64,000 nt of DNA, taken from assembly GCF_001625305.1 (NCBI RefSeq), contig NW_017804120.1:479553-543552 (forward strand). The letters are read 5' to 3'. Below the pieces are notes generated by a model. It had not been told where the DNA came from. It searched no databases and saw nothing but the letters and a program-made list of their open reading frames with translations. Below, piece after piece: positions 1-10,916 of this stretch. This DNA is from Branchiostoma belcheri (lineage: Eukaryota > Chordata > Leptocardii > Amphioxiformes > Branchiostomatidae). The position numbers and the translations under genes were made by a program. The stretch's first letter is position 1; every line of letters starts with the position of its first letter.

Positions 1-135
1 AGTTGCAGTGTAAAACACAGCAAAAGTTGCAGTGTAAAACACAACCAAAAGTTGCAAGTGTTAAACACCAAAAGTTGCAGTGTAAAACACCAAAAGTTGC
101 GGTGTAAAACACCAAAAGTTGCGGTATAAAATTTT
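1..135. repeat. Short tandem repeat, about 22-25 bp unit
   Basis: A unit containing AAAGTTGCAGTGTAAAACAC is repeated about six times with small changes. The array probably continues to the left of the window. No coding content is seen. Confidence 0.85.
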
Positions 136-208
136 GTACTTGTCGGCCACGGTAGCGGCGTGACAGAGCCTCAGAGGGTAGCGTCATGTCAACAACTCGA
201 TAATCGTA

Positions 209-312
209 ATGATATGCGTTTGGGCGCGGTCATTTCAGTGCGTTGTTTTGCGCTCGTGCCAACATCTCAATAGCGTTTGGGCGCGGTCATGTCAGTACGT
301 TGTTTTGCGCTC
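209..312. repeat. Direct duplication, about 60-bp period
   Basis: Two copies of a segment with GCGTTTGGGCGCGGTCAT and CGTTGTTTTGCGCTC stand side by side. The open frame across them is a by-product of the duplication. Confidence 0.75.
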
Positions 313-365
313 CTGGCTGGCAAGAGTCACGTATTTGGGTAATATTTTTGTAGAAACAGATAAAA

Positions 366-483
366 AAAACCCTGATCCCGGGCCGGGGTTCGAACCCACG
401 ACCTCCCACCACTCCGCTAAAAGGTCTAGACCCATCGGCCGAATCAGTTGGTAGCGACTATAAACCCCCTACTGTTACAACAT
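366..483 (-). mobile_element. tRNA-derived SINE, family C, inverse copy
   Basis: The reverse strand carries a pol III B-box-like GGGTTCGAACCCC and an A-box-like segment (GCCGA..). It matches the two plus-strand copies in POLR2K intron 1, sharing the ends GTAACAGTAGGGGG and TAGACC. It is not an intact tRNA gene. Confidence 0.7.
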
Positions 484-754
484 AACCGCATATTTCTGAA
501 AAGAATCTTTTAAAAACCTTTTATAATCACACATGATTTTAATCAGAGATTTCTTTAAATGAATTTGGGATGGACCAAATAAGACATTCTGTGTCTTTAG
601 TTTTTGGGTACCATCCATAAATAGTTAGAAACAGTCTTCGGTACAACACTAGCAACCGTTTTTCGTCAGTGACATGGCCTTTTTTTATATTCCAACATTT
701 CATGACTAGGCATGGTGACAGCACACTCAAGTTATATTAACTTATTTTATATTC

Positions 755-926
755 CAACGCATATAACGAATACAGGACAAGACAATACTCATTTTTACTT
801 GAGTTAAGTGAGGAAAGTCGTGTAAAGTGCCTTTCCCAGGGGCACAAGATCGGTGGTATGTCAGGACTCGAACCCGGGACCTTGGTTCCGAGTCGAGCAC
901 GCTGCCGCTATGCCACACGATCCCAC
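755..926 (-). mobile_element. tRNA-derived SINE, family D
   Basis: The reverse strand begins with a tRNA-like head: GTGTGGCATAGCGGCAGC as A-box region and CCCGGGTTCGAGTCC as B box. The shared body carries the complement of GAGGAAAGTCGTGTAAAGTG. Related copies lie near 44.1-44.4 kb and, more distantly, 19.7-20.0 kb. Confidence 0.7.
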
Positions 927-1129
927 AAATGGAATTTTTGCCTCACAGATATCAGTATAATATGGAGTAGAGAGTTAATTCAACTTACTACATTAAAAAT
1001 TGACCATGAAACTGATCACGACATTAAAAATTGACTTTATAAATCCAGGTTTACTGTCCTGAAATCGCTTTGGGTACCTTTAATATTCATAGCTATGATC
1101 ATGATAGAAAACAGACTCCACTAATATGA

Positions 1130-2040
1130 TTGATGATGATTGTCCTGTCTCCTGTCAATCATTTAAAAGGGCGCGCTGAGATGATTAATGCAACAGTCCT
1201 CTCTACACGTCAATCAAACTTGTCTGAACGTCAGTCATTGGATAAAAGAGCGCTGAGATGATTAATGCAACAGTCCTCTCTACACGTCAATCAAACTTGT
1301 CTGAACGTCAGTCATTGGATAAAAGAGCGCTGAGATGATTAATGCAACCGTCATCATCCGCACGCCAATCACTTTAAAACTAATGACTTAATTTTAAACT
1401 TGACCAATCACTATCGTTCTATCCAATCATCAATCATTGAAAAGACTAACCGTTGACGTTGTTTGTTACGATAGTACTGTCGAACTGTCAATCATTTTAA
1501 AAGGCGCACGGAGATGATCCATGCAACCGTCCTTTCCGCACGTCAATCACTTTGAAACCAATGACTCAATTTTAAACTTGACCAATTACAATCGTTCTAT
1601 CTAAAAATCAATCATTGAAAAAACTAACAGTAGACGCGATTCGTTACAATCGTCTTGTCTACCTGTCAATCATTTTAAAAAGGCACACGGGGATGAATAA
1701 TGAATCGTTCATTCTGCACGTCAATCATTTTGAAACTAATGATTTCATTTCAAACATGACCAATCACCGTCGTTGTCTGAACATCAATCATTTAAAAGAC
1801 TAACAGCAGACGTGATTCGTTACAATCGTCCTGTCTACCTGTCAATCATTTTAAAAAGAACTGCTGAGAAGATTTATTGCTTTCGTCACGTTAATATATC
1901 AATCATTTTCAAAATAACGTCTACAAACTTGACCAATCACCATTGTTCTGTCTGAATGCCAATCATTAAAAAGACTAAATGTAACAGCAGACGTGATTCG
2001 TTACTATAGTACTGTCATAACTGTCAATCATTTTCATAAA
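1130..2040. repeat. Tandem array: 77-bp and about 177-bp units
   Basis: Between about 1180 and 1340 a unit of about 77 bp (GAGATGATTAATGCAACAG... CAGTCATTGGATAAAAGAGC) is repeated. From about 1340 a longer unit returns at about 1438, 1616, 1793 and 1968 (landmark GACTAAC..AGACG), giving periods of 178, 177 and 175 bp. Each long unit contains several CAATCATT/CAATCACT words. The small open frames inside are repeat by-products. Confidence 0.8.
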
Positions 2041-2232
2041 GAAATGATCTTTTAGGGCACGCCCTGTCTGTGTTTCAATAATTGAATATGATTTATTGCT
2101 ATACTTTTGTGCATAAGTTTATATGGAAGTGTGAAAAGATTTTCATGTCTGTATATGACAATGATAGACAACATATAGCGTGTTAAGTTGAGCGGCGAAG
2201 GACAGTTTTTGTGTAAAGTGAACGGCATATAA

Positions 2233-2897
2233 CTAGAAAAGTAACATTTCCAATGCATATGCATCTGTATCTGTAGAGCCGGTATAACCGCCTTTCGGCG
2301 TAACACACCAGCTTCACAGGCACGCGGCGCAGCGGCAGCTGGCTATATTACACCGACTTGTTACACCTAACCCTTGAACTTCTAACTCTAGACATTGTTT
2401 AAAGCTATCTATTGACAATGCCCCTACTGTACTTGGTGACAGTGAGTTCCACTCTGTGATAGTTCTAGGAAAGAATGAATTCTTGAACACCTCAATCCTT
2501 GGTTGATAACTCTGGTACTTGAAGGCGTGGCTATTTCTTGTTCTCTTCTGGGCTGGTATTAGGTACTTAGTAGTTGGGACGTCCACCAGTCTATTAGTCA
2601 TTTTGTACATCATGCATAGTCTGGACATCTTTCTTCTCTCTTCCTGTGAGGCCCACTGTAGGTATGCATGATGTTTACCTTCGCATATGGTCTGCTCTGT
2701 TAATTCTTACTCTAACACATTTTCATATATGGTGACAGAAGTCTAAATCCCTCCTGCTATAAAATTGCAACATTATGTAACCTAACACCAGTTACCATGG
2801 AGAGACAGTCTGGTTCAATTGGGTCAGAGGTCACTGTTTGTAGAAGAAGAAGAAGAAGAAACGTAGCAAAAACAATATGTTTTCCTTCGGTAAACAT
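2233..2897 (-). mobile_element. Helentron-like repeat, family iii, interrupted by a LINE
   Basis: On the reverse strand the element begins near the palindromic word GTTTACCGAAGGAAAAC and ends at TTTCTAG followed by T. It matches copies at 30974-31237 and 53433-53699. It is split at 2265-2662 by a LINE 3' fragment flanked by TATGCAT on both sides. The Helentron assignment is inference from end structure. Confidence 0.5.
2265..2662 (-). mobile_element. Non-LTR retrotransposon 3' fragment (CR1/L2-type RT C-terminus)
   Basis: Reverse-strand translation gives LQWASQEERRKMSRLCMMYK and then FKNSFFPRTITEWNSLS..SIDSFKQCL, the usual C-terminal tail after the reverse transcriptase of CR1/L2-like LINEs. 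The copy is 5'-truncated. It ends in a short ACAGAT-rich tail and is flanked by TATGCAT (2258-2264 and 2663-2669), consistent with a target duplication. A related 3' end occurs near 8055-8111. Confidence 0.75.
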
Positions 2898-3639
2898 GAA
2901 AATTAAACAAAAACTAAAGGTCGGTGTAAAGATCATGCATAAAGGATAGCCTGAGGACCACCGGCTTTACGGCCCCAACCGAATGAATGAATGAGTGTAC
3001 CGAGCGGGGCTAGAACCTGTGCCCCCTCTAGATTCATACAGGTTCCTCCATACAACAAATTGTAGAGTGGGTTCTCTTACTCTCCAAGCTGAGGTTTGGG
3101 TTTTGGCTTATTTTTTGGCGTGTTTAGGCTTTTCATGGGGGTTTCTTTTTTTGCACTGGAATGACTGGATGAAAAAAAAAAATTAAAAAGTACAAAAAAG
3201 AAACCCCGATAAAAAAAGCCAAAACCCAAACCTCTGCTTGGAGAGTAGGGTTCTCTACGTCAATCAAATCCATGACGCCAGACTACACATGAATCATCAT
3301 ATATCATTTATAATTAGAGTGGATCTATAAATGGGGTGGATTACCATGGATAAACGACTTGACAGATTATCACAATGCCCGGGCATGTTTAACGCTAAAC
3401 AGGTAGCATTTTGACAGCCATTTTATGAATACAAGTATCAGGGTAATATAAGGACGAGGACAATTGTTTATTGACAGAACTTAAGTACCGTACCACGGGA
3501 ACTTTTTTTCTATCATGTGCTAATGTAAACAATAGCCTGGATTGTAACACTCCTGGCTAATCATTGGTTTACAGCAAAGTTGCAAAGTTCTAGCTACATG
3601 CAGAAGTCCTGGTGGTGGAGAGAAGATGCCGGTGTACTC

Positions 3640-3868
3640 TTGTTTTGAATGACTAGAGGTTGTTGTCAGTGATCAGGCCGACCATGTTGTCTGGGAGATT
3701 GTTCCAGATGTGTACTGCAGTATGTATGAAGGTTCTGCCGGTGGAGTGAGTTCTAGAGACTGGCACAGTGAGGGCATGTTTACCAGTGGAGAGACTGCTG
3801 CGGGTTGTGCGTCTGATTGTGTAAGGTTGGAAGCATCTTTTTCGCAATGCCTTCCACACACAGCCCAA
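3640..3868 (-). mobile_element. Second LINE RT C-terminal fragment
   Basis: Reverse-strand translation includes TRSSLSTGKHALTVPVSRTH and FIHTAVHIWNNLPDNMVG, a pattern typical of the C-terminal end of CR1-like LINE ORF2. It is a 5'-truncated remnant with no catalytic motif in the retained part. It differs from the fragment at 2.3-2.7 kb, so two LINE lineages are present. Confidence 0.7.
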
Positions 3869-4141
3869 AAACCGACATTTTTAAAAGTAAACTTTCCTCA
3901 ATATGTAAAGAATTATTAAAGGTGGGAAAATATTTCGGCAGACTTTACGACTTCGTAAAGGCCGCTGAAAGGCAAAGTTCGCCTTTCCGTCACCTTTCAG
4001 TGTGCTTAAATACGACGTAAATATAATACATACATTTACGCTTACCTTTACAAGTCCGTAAATACAACTCAAGGACTACAACAGCCTCTGAAGCCTGGTA
4101 GAGGCTATGCAACATTGTGCCCTACTAAACACTGTGGATTG

Positions 4142-4498
4142 AGGCATCCAATGCGATTTCAGGGCAGCAAAACTGGAAATATTTTGATTGAGGCAATCTT
4201 TGTGATATTGACACATACTGCTTCACATTGCTACATTTGAGTCAGCATTTCATAATTTGGGCTTTAAAAACTGCAGAAAGAAGCCCCAAGATGAGTCCTT
4301 TATTTTCTGGGTGGTACCCTAAAAATCAGCCCTTCCTGTAACCATTTTCCGTCAGAATTTTGGGAATTTTTGCTCCTGAGGGTCAATATACATTGGGATA
4401 GTGTTGTTTCAACTTAGTATACTAGATAAATGACTGGAATACTAGTATTGGCTCTGAGAAATCGAGTTTACAGGTCCTAAAAACTGCACTCGATGCCT
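4142..4498. mobile_element. MITE, AGGCATCCA-TIR family, TTAA-type target
   Basis: The left end GGCATCCAATGCGATTTCAG and the right end complementary to GGCATCGAGTGCAG form short TIRs. The interior matches copies at 24051-24408 and 36735-37104 (reverse) and a partial copy at 21117. The best copy (36.7 kb) is flanked by TTAA, suggesting piggyBac-type mobilisation. Confidence 0.65.
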
Positions 4499-4500
4499 TA

Positions 4501-4534
4501 AAAAACAAACAAACAAACAAACAAACAAACAAAG
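4501..4534. repeat. (AAAC)n microsatellite
   Basis: A run of AAAC tetramers directly after the MITE end. Confidence 0.9.
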
Positions 4535-4795
4535 ATCTAGACAAAAAAACTCAATGCCTACAAAAAGTCTACGGGGCTACCTTTACCTCTTACCTGGTAC
4601 GGTAGTACCTATAAGAAAACTGTCTATTAGAAGTTAAAAATTACACAATACACAAGGTACAGAGGCGAGGAATGTGTGAATTCTTCTTCTATTCATCGCT
4701 TTTTCACAAAGCCACGGTCATTAACTACCTTGTGTTTAGTCTGAAATGTGAAAAATGCCGTTCCCTGTGTAGGTCAGTATGTGTCGTCTGACTTA

Positions 4796-5283
4796 GGCCA
4801 CAGCAAGTAAATTTTATGGATAACATCCTCCGCAGACTCCAAATCTAATTCGATAGGGCGAAAAAAACAAGGTAGGCCAAAAACACAAGATTCCTACATT
4901 TTTAAATTTTGACATCATAACCTTGTTAGACAAGATATATTGCGCTAAACTTACTGACACTCAGTTTACAACATCAACGTGTCACTTTGAAGAGTTTTCA
5001 ATCATTGTACAAATGCTTTGATTCAGTTCATATAAAAGGAATGAAATACATCACTGCATCAAAGTACAAGACAAAACAATAGATCAGACCCTTTTCCTGT
5101 CTCCTCTCTTCATATCTATGCGCCATCCACCTTCCGCGGCATGGCAACAGACATCTTTACCCACTTTCGGCATGTTGACCACTGTCAGAGGGCAACAAAA
5201 TTTTTAGTTTTTTTTCTTATTCCAAAATCAAGCGAAAATCAATGCGCGCGCTGATGTCATCCATAAAATTACTTGCTGTGGCC
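4796..5283. mobile_element. MITE, GGCCACA-TIR family (copy 1)
   Basis: TIRs begin GGCCACAGCAAGTAAATTTT and continue ATGGATRACATCCTC; the right end is the inverse. The flanks are TTA on the left and TAA on the right. Related copies are at 7189-7525, 31514-31930, 38046-38477 and 54630-54996. A TWA target and TIRs starting GG fit a PIF/Harbinger-like MITE. Confidence 0.75.
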
Positions 5284-5289
5284 TAATGG

Positions 5290-6490
5290 CCTCCCTGGTG
5301 ACAAAGCAATAACAACACAGAAAAAGGAATCCTTCAACTAAGTGTGTTCTTCTGACTAAAAATACCGAGACAGAGAATGGGGAAGTCCAAGCATAGCAGG
5401 TGGTGACAGAAAGTTTTTGTGGTTTATTTTTTTCGAGAGGACTTTTTTTTTAGTGAATGCATGTTTTGTTTTGCCATGGAGGTCAAATACATTGACACAA
5501 ACAAAGAGAAATGACTGTATTGTACGTTAACAGTAGCATGTTCAGCTGTGATATACCACAAAGTTATGCCTGTATCTGTAGATATATTCTATGGATGCAC
5601 TGCATGCCAAGACCGCTGAGGGTCGCTGCAACATGGCTTTGTGTCCCATGTTCCAATAAGACCAAGGACTTGACATGGTACCACTGTACTGAACGTAAAA
5701 ATTATGTTAAACACATTGAAGTTATTGGAATTTTATTTGCCATTAATAATATTGCGCTATGCTAGCTAGCCCAAAGTAGATGACCATTGTGTACATTCTC
5801 TGATTGTCTTTCTTTCTTATCTATTTGAAGCTCCTTACTCCAACCAAGGACATTATACACATAATGTCCTTGCTCCAACAGAATACCGCAAAAATACAGC
5901 AAGCGTAAAATACTAGTAGGCGGAACCCTACATCTGCTTTGGGATAAGATAGTCCGTGCTACTGCAGCTCTAGACCTTATCGCCAGAGGGCGCAAATGAT
6001 TGTGCATTGTGTGTCTGTGTGTCGCAGAAGAAAGTAGCGTGCGACTTCGGGGCACATTTCCTTGTTAATTTCTCGGTTTCCAAGAATATCTGGCCTCTTA
6101 CAAGGTGACGTTTATCGTCAGAAAGGTAGGTAGAGTACCATAACTCGATTCATGGACGTTTAAGTGCGTTAAGTTGTGAAAATACGCGCAAGTTTGCATG
6201 TGTTGCCTTTTGCCATGTGTTAAAAGGGGGAGGGGGGCACTCATAATTTTCTCTTAAATTTCTCACGTAAACATTGAAATTTATCAACCATTTGCCCCCA
6301 CCATACTCTCTTACTTAGTATACTATACGGTTTTCTGTGGCCATATCCACTCGTTAACTTACTTGAAGGCAAATTACTGTGTGTACGATGTTTTTTAAAA
6401 GATTTTGCAAAAAAAATTATGATTGCTATGTTAACTTTAATGCCGCCACTATGTTTTTCAAATTCTTATCCTTGTGCTCAGTGCAGTGTT
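5290..6490. other. 5' flank of POLR2K, no gene seen
   Basis: No supported coding exon. A CTCF-like word CGCCAGAGGGCGC lies at 5981-5993. A possible 5' UTR donor (TTACAAG/GTGACG) ends near 6104. Pyrimidine-rich sequence before CAG at 6479-6481 could be the acceptor for a leader exon, but the 5' UTR cannot be fixed from sequence alone. Confidence 0.4.
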
Positions 6491-6496
6491 TTCACC

Positions 6497-7978
6497 ATGG
6501 ACCAGGCCAAGGACTCCGCACCAACAAAACAAACCATGATCTACATATGTGGAGGTATGTTTTAGTGTGCAAATACAGTGTGTATGTGGTTATCTTATTC
6601 TCAATTTCTCAATAACCTAAGGGGCAGCCATAATAATCAAATTGCCCCCCCCCCCAAAGGAAAACACCCTGCACCCCGTCCCACTGCCACCCGTATGTAA
6701 CAGTGGGGTGTTTATAGGTGCTACCAACTGACCCAGTCAACGGGTCTAGACCTTTTCGGCCGAGCGATTAGAGTGTCTGACTGGGGCCCGGGAGGTTGTG
6801 AGTTCGAACCCCGCCCGGGACCAGTGGGGTTTTTACTGGCTCCTCCTGTTTCTTACAGTGGTTCCCTCACCGGCCCTGGGAGTTCTGGCAAAGAGTGCCG
6901 CTCCAGGGATGTCGAATTCGGAAGATTCGAGGACGAATCTTGAAAAGAGAAGGGGGAGTAGTGTAACAGTGGGGGGTTTATAGGCGCTACCAACAGGTCC
7001 AGCAAACGGGTCTAGACCTTTTCGGCCGAGCAGTTAGATCGTCTGGTTATGAAGCTCTGGTGCCCGGGAGGTCGTGGGTTCGAACCCCGGCACGGGACCA
7101 GTGGGTTTTTACTGGCTCCTCCTGTTTCTTACACGTAGACTAAGATTTACCACTGGAGATTACTTCAGGACGCTTTGAGTGACATTTAGGCCACACCAAT
7201 TTAATTTGTTGGTTCTCGGATTCGCCTCTTCATTTTTTTCTGATTTGCCAAAAAAAAAAAGATTCTGGTTCTGAATCAACTCAAAAATGGTCATATTTTG
7301 CCCCCAACAGTTGAGGAAAGTCCTCTTCTTCCTAGATGTTACAGTTTTTCCATCTATCAATGCAGTGGTTTGATTAAAACTTCAAAATTCATTGTTTAAA
7401 TTTTACCCTAGTCTTTTGTGTTGACTTCATGGCTCCTATCGAAGCATTTGGGGCTATAATAGGATGCCTAGACCTATATTTTTTCTGAAAAAATCCGAGA
7501 ACCAACAAATTAAATTGGTGTGGCCTAATCTTCATATTTCATTCAGTTGTTGTAGAGTTTTTTCACTAACATTGCTGTGCAAACTTGTTTGTTTCTTTCC
7601 TGTTTGCAGAATGTCACTATGAAAATGAGATCAAGGCACGAGACCCTATCCGCTGTCGGGAGTGTGGCTACAGGATCATGTACAAGAAAAGAACCAAGAG
7701 AAGTATCCTTTTCTGAGAGCAAAATGATCTCGACTCAAAATACATTTTTATTTCCAAGTGTGCAGTTGAATGACTGACTGGTTAGGTTATAATCAGTGCA
7801 CAGGATTCCTTGCATTCCTGACTAGATGTTGTGTCCGTGGGAAAATCACTTAACATGATACAAAATAGCCAGTTCTGTGAATAGCTTCAAGAGGTGATAT
7901 ATGGGTAATAAGACTCTTGATTAGTCTTGGAAGATTCCTTAACAGTTCCTTACAGTCGTGGTGTTTGATGCAAGATGA
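6497..7978 (+). CDS. POLR2K: RNA polymerases I/II/III subunit RPABC4 (POLR2K/Rpb12)
   Basis: Three coding exons: 6497-6554, 7610-7702 and 7956-7978 (donors GGTATG and GTATCC, acceptors TTTGCAG and TTACAG). They join in frame (phases 1 and 1) to 57 codons plus TGA. The protein starts [20 protein letters not shown], continues [20 protein letters not shown] and ends [18 protein letters not shown]. The four zinc-binding cysteines (CxxC-type pair CGEC and CRECG) are present. Length and sequence match animal POLR2K (58 aa in human), a zinc-ribbon subunit shared by the three nuclear RNA polymerases. Intron 1 carries two SINEs and one MITE. No disruption is seen, so it looks functional. Confidence 0.96.
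6697..6857 (+). mobile_element. tRNA-derived SINE, family C (copy 1 in POLR2K intron 1)
   Basis: Starts GTAACAGTGGGG and has an A-box-like GGCCGAGCGATTAGAG and a B-box GAGTTCGAACCCC. It ends CCTCCTGTTTCTTACA. It is followed after about 105 bp by a second copy in the same orientation. Confidence 0.75.
6963..7133 (+). mobile_element. tRNA-derived SINE, family C (copy 2 in POLR2K intron 1)
   Basis: Same layout as the preceding copy: GTAACAGTGGGG start, GGCCGAGCAGTTAGA A-box region, GGGTTCGAACCCC B box, TTCTTACA end. The tandem orientation suggests a partial duplication or repeated insertion at one site. Confidence 0.75.
7189..7525. mobile_element. MITE, GGCCACACCAATTTAATT-TIR subfamily, in POLR2K intron 1
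   Basis: Left TIR GGCCACACCAATTTAATTTG runs on to GTTGGTTCTCGGA; the right TIR is its inverse. The flanks are TTA and TAA. The same subfamily occurs at 54630-54996. Confidence 0.8.
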
Positions 7979-8054
7979 TCCACCCTGGCAGCAGTTCTTA
8001 AGAAGAAGAAAGAAGACTCCAACAGTCATCTCAAGTCAACTGCTATATATTTTC

Positions 8055-8111
8055 TGTATCTTTATCTGTACAGCCAGCATAACCGCATTTGGGCATAACA
8101 CACCAGCTAGC
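8055..8111 (-). mobile_element. LINE 3'-end remnant in POLR2K 3' region
   Basis: The sequence TGTACAGCCAGCATAACCGC...AACACACCAGCT matches the 3' end of the LINE fragment at 2265-2662. It lies just downstream of the POLR2K stop and may be part of its 3' UTR. Confidence 0.5.
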
Positions 8112-8464
8112 TGTCAATGAGTCTAGCTATTTTGAACATTATAGTATACATTGTACTATTAGTCTTTGACTAGTAGTATTAGTTTATAAGTATTGAAAGT
8201 AATGGAAATTTTCTACAATTAATATCTCCTCAGTTAAGCAGCCCTTTAAGTAAGTATGATAGCATGAAACAAATGTCATACAAACTATGAAACTGCAACA
8301 ACTTACAAAGATCCTGTAACTTTCTTTTTAAAACATTTCATTGATGAACTATGTAGCATATAACTTCCAGTCTGTTACATGTGAAACCCAACTTTTTATT
8401 GTCAAATCAGTAAGCTTGACTTATAGTAAGTTCCTATGTCATCATGCAAGAATTCAGTTTTGTA

Positions 8465-8470
8465 AATAAA
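8465..8470 (+). terminator. Candidate POLR2K polyadenylation signal
   Basis: AATAAA lies 487 bases after the POLR2K stop codon. It is the first clear hexamer noted in the 3' flank. Use of the site is inferred. Confidence 0.45.
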
Positions 8471-8538
8471 AACTAACATGTAAAATGACTTGTTTGAATG
8501 TTTGCTACACATTTCTACATGTTATATGTGTCAAATAG

Positions 8539-8906
8539 CAGCGTGCAAAATACCTGGTTGCCCAGTTGCCCCGGGCAACCAAATTTTACTTGGGGCAACC
8601 TATTTTTGAACCTAGGTAGCCCAGTGTGCTACCTGAATTTTAAGAATGCCCCCCCCCCCCACACACACGCACACAAATCATGCCCACTTGGCTTGCACCA
8701 CTGTATCTGGCGGATGCTTTTTAATTTTAGGTTTTAATGGCTATTACTAGTATCAGTTCACTAAAGGCTGCTAGAAATATTGTCAAAGGCTTATGTATGT
8801 AACATTACTTAATTTGAGGAAAGTAGTAACTGATAGGTGGGGCAACCTAATTTTTGCCGTAGGTGGCCCACTATCAACTTGGTTCAAAAAAGTATTTTGT
8901 ACACTG
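8539..8906. mobile_element. MITE with CAGCGTGCAAAATAC-type TIRs
   Basis: Left end CAGCGTGCAAAATACC and right end GTATTTTGTACACTG are imperfect inverses. The flanks CAAATAG and CAACTAG are near-identical, a possible degraded hAT-type target duplication. The interior repeats GGGCAACC words. Confidence 0.55.
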
Positions 8907-9162
8907 CAACTAGAAAGATAGCCCATGTAGTCATTATGCAGAAGTGATCACAAGTACAGGTTTGATTTACTATTTGAGCTGCCATTTAGATATACAGTCT
9001 TACATTTGGGTATGGATTTGGAAGAGAAGTTAAGAAAAAAAAACATGAAAAATGAAGAATATTCTGGATGAAATCTGTCTGATATTGACATTTACTGCAA
9101 TTTCTTATCGCATTTTTATCATCATTCCATACTTGAAGCATTTGAAATATCCCGAAAACAAG

Positions 9163-9473
9163 CAGGGCTCAAAATTCATTTTTAGGAATAGGTGCACCCA
9201 ACCTAAAAAATTAGGTGCACAAAAAAATTTTGGTTGCACCATATGAAACAAAACCTAATTATAGATCTTACTCCTTCTCTTCTAAGCTTGAATCTGAAAG
9301 GGAGCTGACTTCAAAATCTTACACAAGATTTTATAATGACCCTTTGATGCCAGGAATATCCTGTATACTATTATACATTTATATGTACAAAAATACCTAC
9401 AGAAAAAAATTGGGTGCACAGCTCTAAATTTGGGTGCACGGAGGTGCACATGCACCCAGTATTTCGAGCCCTG
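9163..9473. mobile_element. MITE with CAGGGCTC TIRs and 5-bp TSD
   Basis: Begins CAGGGCTCAAAAT and ends ATTTCGAGCCCTG, with identical 5-bp flanks ACAAG at 9158-9162 and 9474-9478. The interior is rich in GGTGCAC words. A related inverse copy lies at about 57015-57380. TIR and TSD suggest a hAT-like element with 5-bp duplications. Confidence 0.75.
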
Positions 9474-9544
9474 ACAAGGTATGTGAGAGGTCCCTTTATT
9501 TATTAATTTTTTTGATCACCCATAATAGAATCAATATTAATCCT

Positions 9545-9705
9545 AATCCAATAGCATACTGATATCTGTGTGCAAATGCAATGTTGCAGATGGAAGACCT
9601 TTGCTTGTATTGGATTGTAGACTGGTACTCATACAAAACAAGCAAAGTTTTTCCGTCTGCAACATTGCATTTGCTCACAGATATCAGTATGCTATTGGAT
9701 TGCTG
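9545..9705. repeat. Large imperfect palindrome
   Basis: The left arm from CCAATAGCATACTGATATCT to GACCTTTGCTTG is repeated in inverse as CAAGCAAAG... to AGATATCAGTATGCTATTGG. Arms are about 65 bp around a short centre. A solo piece with ACAGATATCAGTATAATATG and TTCAACTTACTACATTAAA occurs near 944-1000, so this is a family. Confidence 0.75.
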
Positions 9706-10740
9706 TTGATTCAACTAACTACATTAAAGGAGGGGTGATAATAATTTATAATTAGTTCAAAATCCAGTTTTGTTGCAATGAAATTGCATAAGGGAATTTG
9801 GATGCATAGCCTACAAAAAAAGCAACCGTCGACAATGTACTAGTAGTTCCCCCTCCATCCGTAAAGTGGTAGAACCCAATATGGCGCATCACCATGGCAA
9901 CACACCATATTTGGAAGAGGGTGACCTGTCCCAAGCAGGTGTAACAAGTGAGGGTGTCTCAGGGATAGCTGTACACAGAACATTGTAAGTAACGTTTCTA
10001 TATTTGTGCATATTGTCATATTACTAGTAATATTAATATATCAGACTAAGGGTCCATAGTCCTTTTATTATCATTCTTATTTGACAAGGAATGTTTTTTT
10101 ATTTAAAAGTCGATTTAAGAGAGGGCGGAGCCGGAAGTTGGAAATCACTTGTTACTACGTATTTTTCACATCTCTCGGTCGCTCTCTCTCTATATATACA
10201 CACAAGAAAATGAGAAAATACTAGTATATATTTATAGATCACTCTGCCAGTGAAACAATATATTAGACTACTAGTATTCCCTTAGATAGTTAGCACATGT
10301 GTATGTAACGTCTGCTCTGTGAAAAACGCAGACATTTTAGTAGGTGTTGTCTTTTGTGTTTACCTTCATTGACCTGTGACCTATAACACTATTATGGGAT
10401 TGTATCAGGCCAACACAATTTGGTCTTGTTTACGGGCACATTTAGTTTGTAGGGTTAGGGACAAAATAATCGCTGAAATGTGCTTATTCAGGGTAAAAAT
10501 CAGCGGAGAAGGTATTTTTTTTCCAAATGGGTTATAGGAAATCAAGTTACAAAAGACCCGGTTGACGTCACTGCGACAACTAACAACGTATCGTGAGTCA
10601 TACAGGATTCGTCACCGTTCTAAATTTAACGAAGCGATGAAGTCATCGTACCAAATTTAGATTCTTCGTGTGCTATATGTAAATAAAGAAACAGTCAGAA
10701 TTGGTAACCTAGGTGTCGGGGACGTCATTGACCTAGTATT
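9706..10740. other. No gene seen
   Basis: AT-rich sequence without a supported exon. Short open frames here lack homology that I recognise. Confidence 0.5.
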
Positions 10741-10916
10741 TAGGCCATGTTGATTTGATTATATGGATGACATCCAATGGGAAGCCCAAAACTGACGCGA
10801 GCGTGCAAATAAAAAAAAGTTGTGAAAAAAGGTACTTTCATTATGAAATCTACGTGGTTATGGAGGTTTAACAAATGGCACAGAATATGGTTTGTCGAAT
10901 AATCTAGTCTTCTGTC

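Noticed and set aside
840-930. tRNA gene candidates here and at 6.8, 7.0, 19.9 and 44.3 kb
   Set aside because: B boxes are good but the acceptor and anticodon stems do not fold fully, and copies share a non-tRNA body; they are SINEs.
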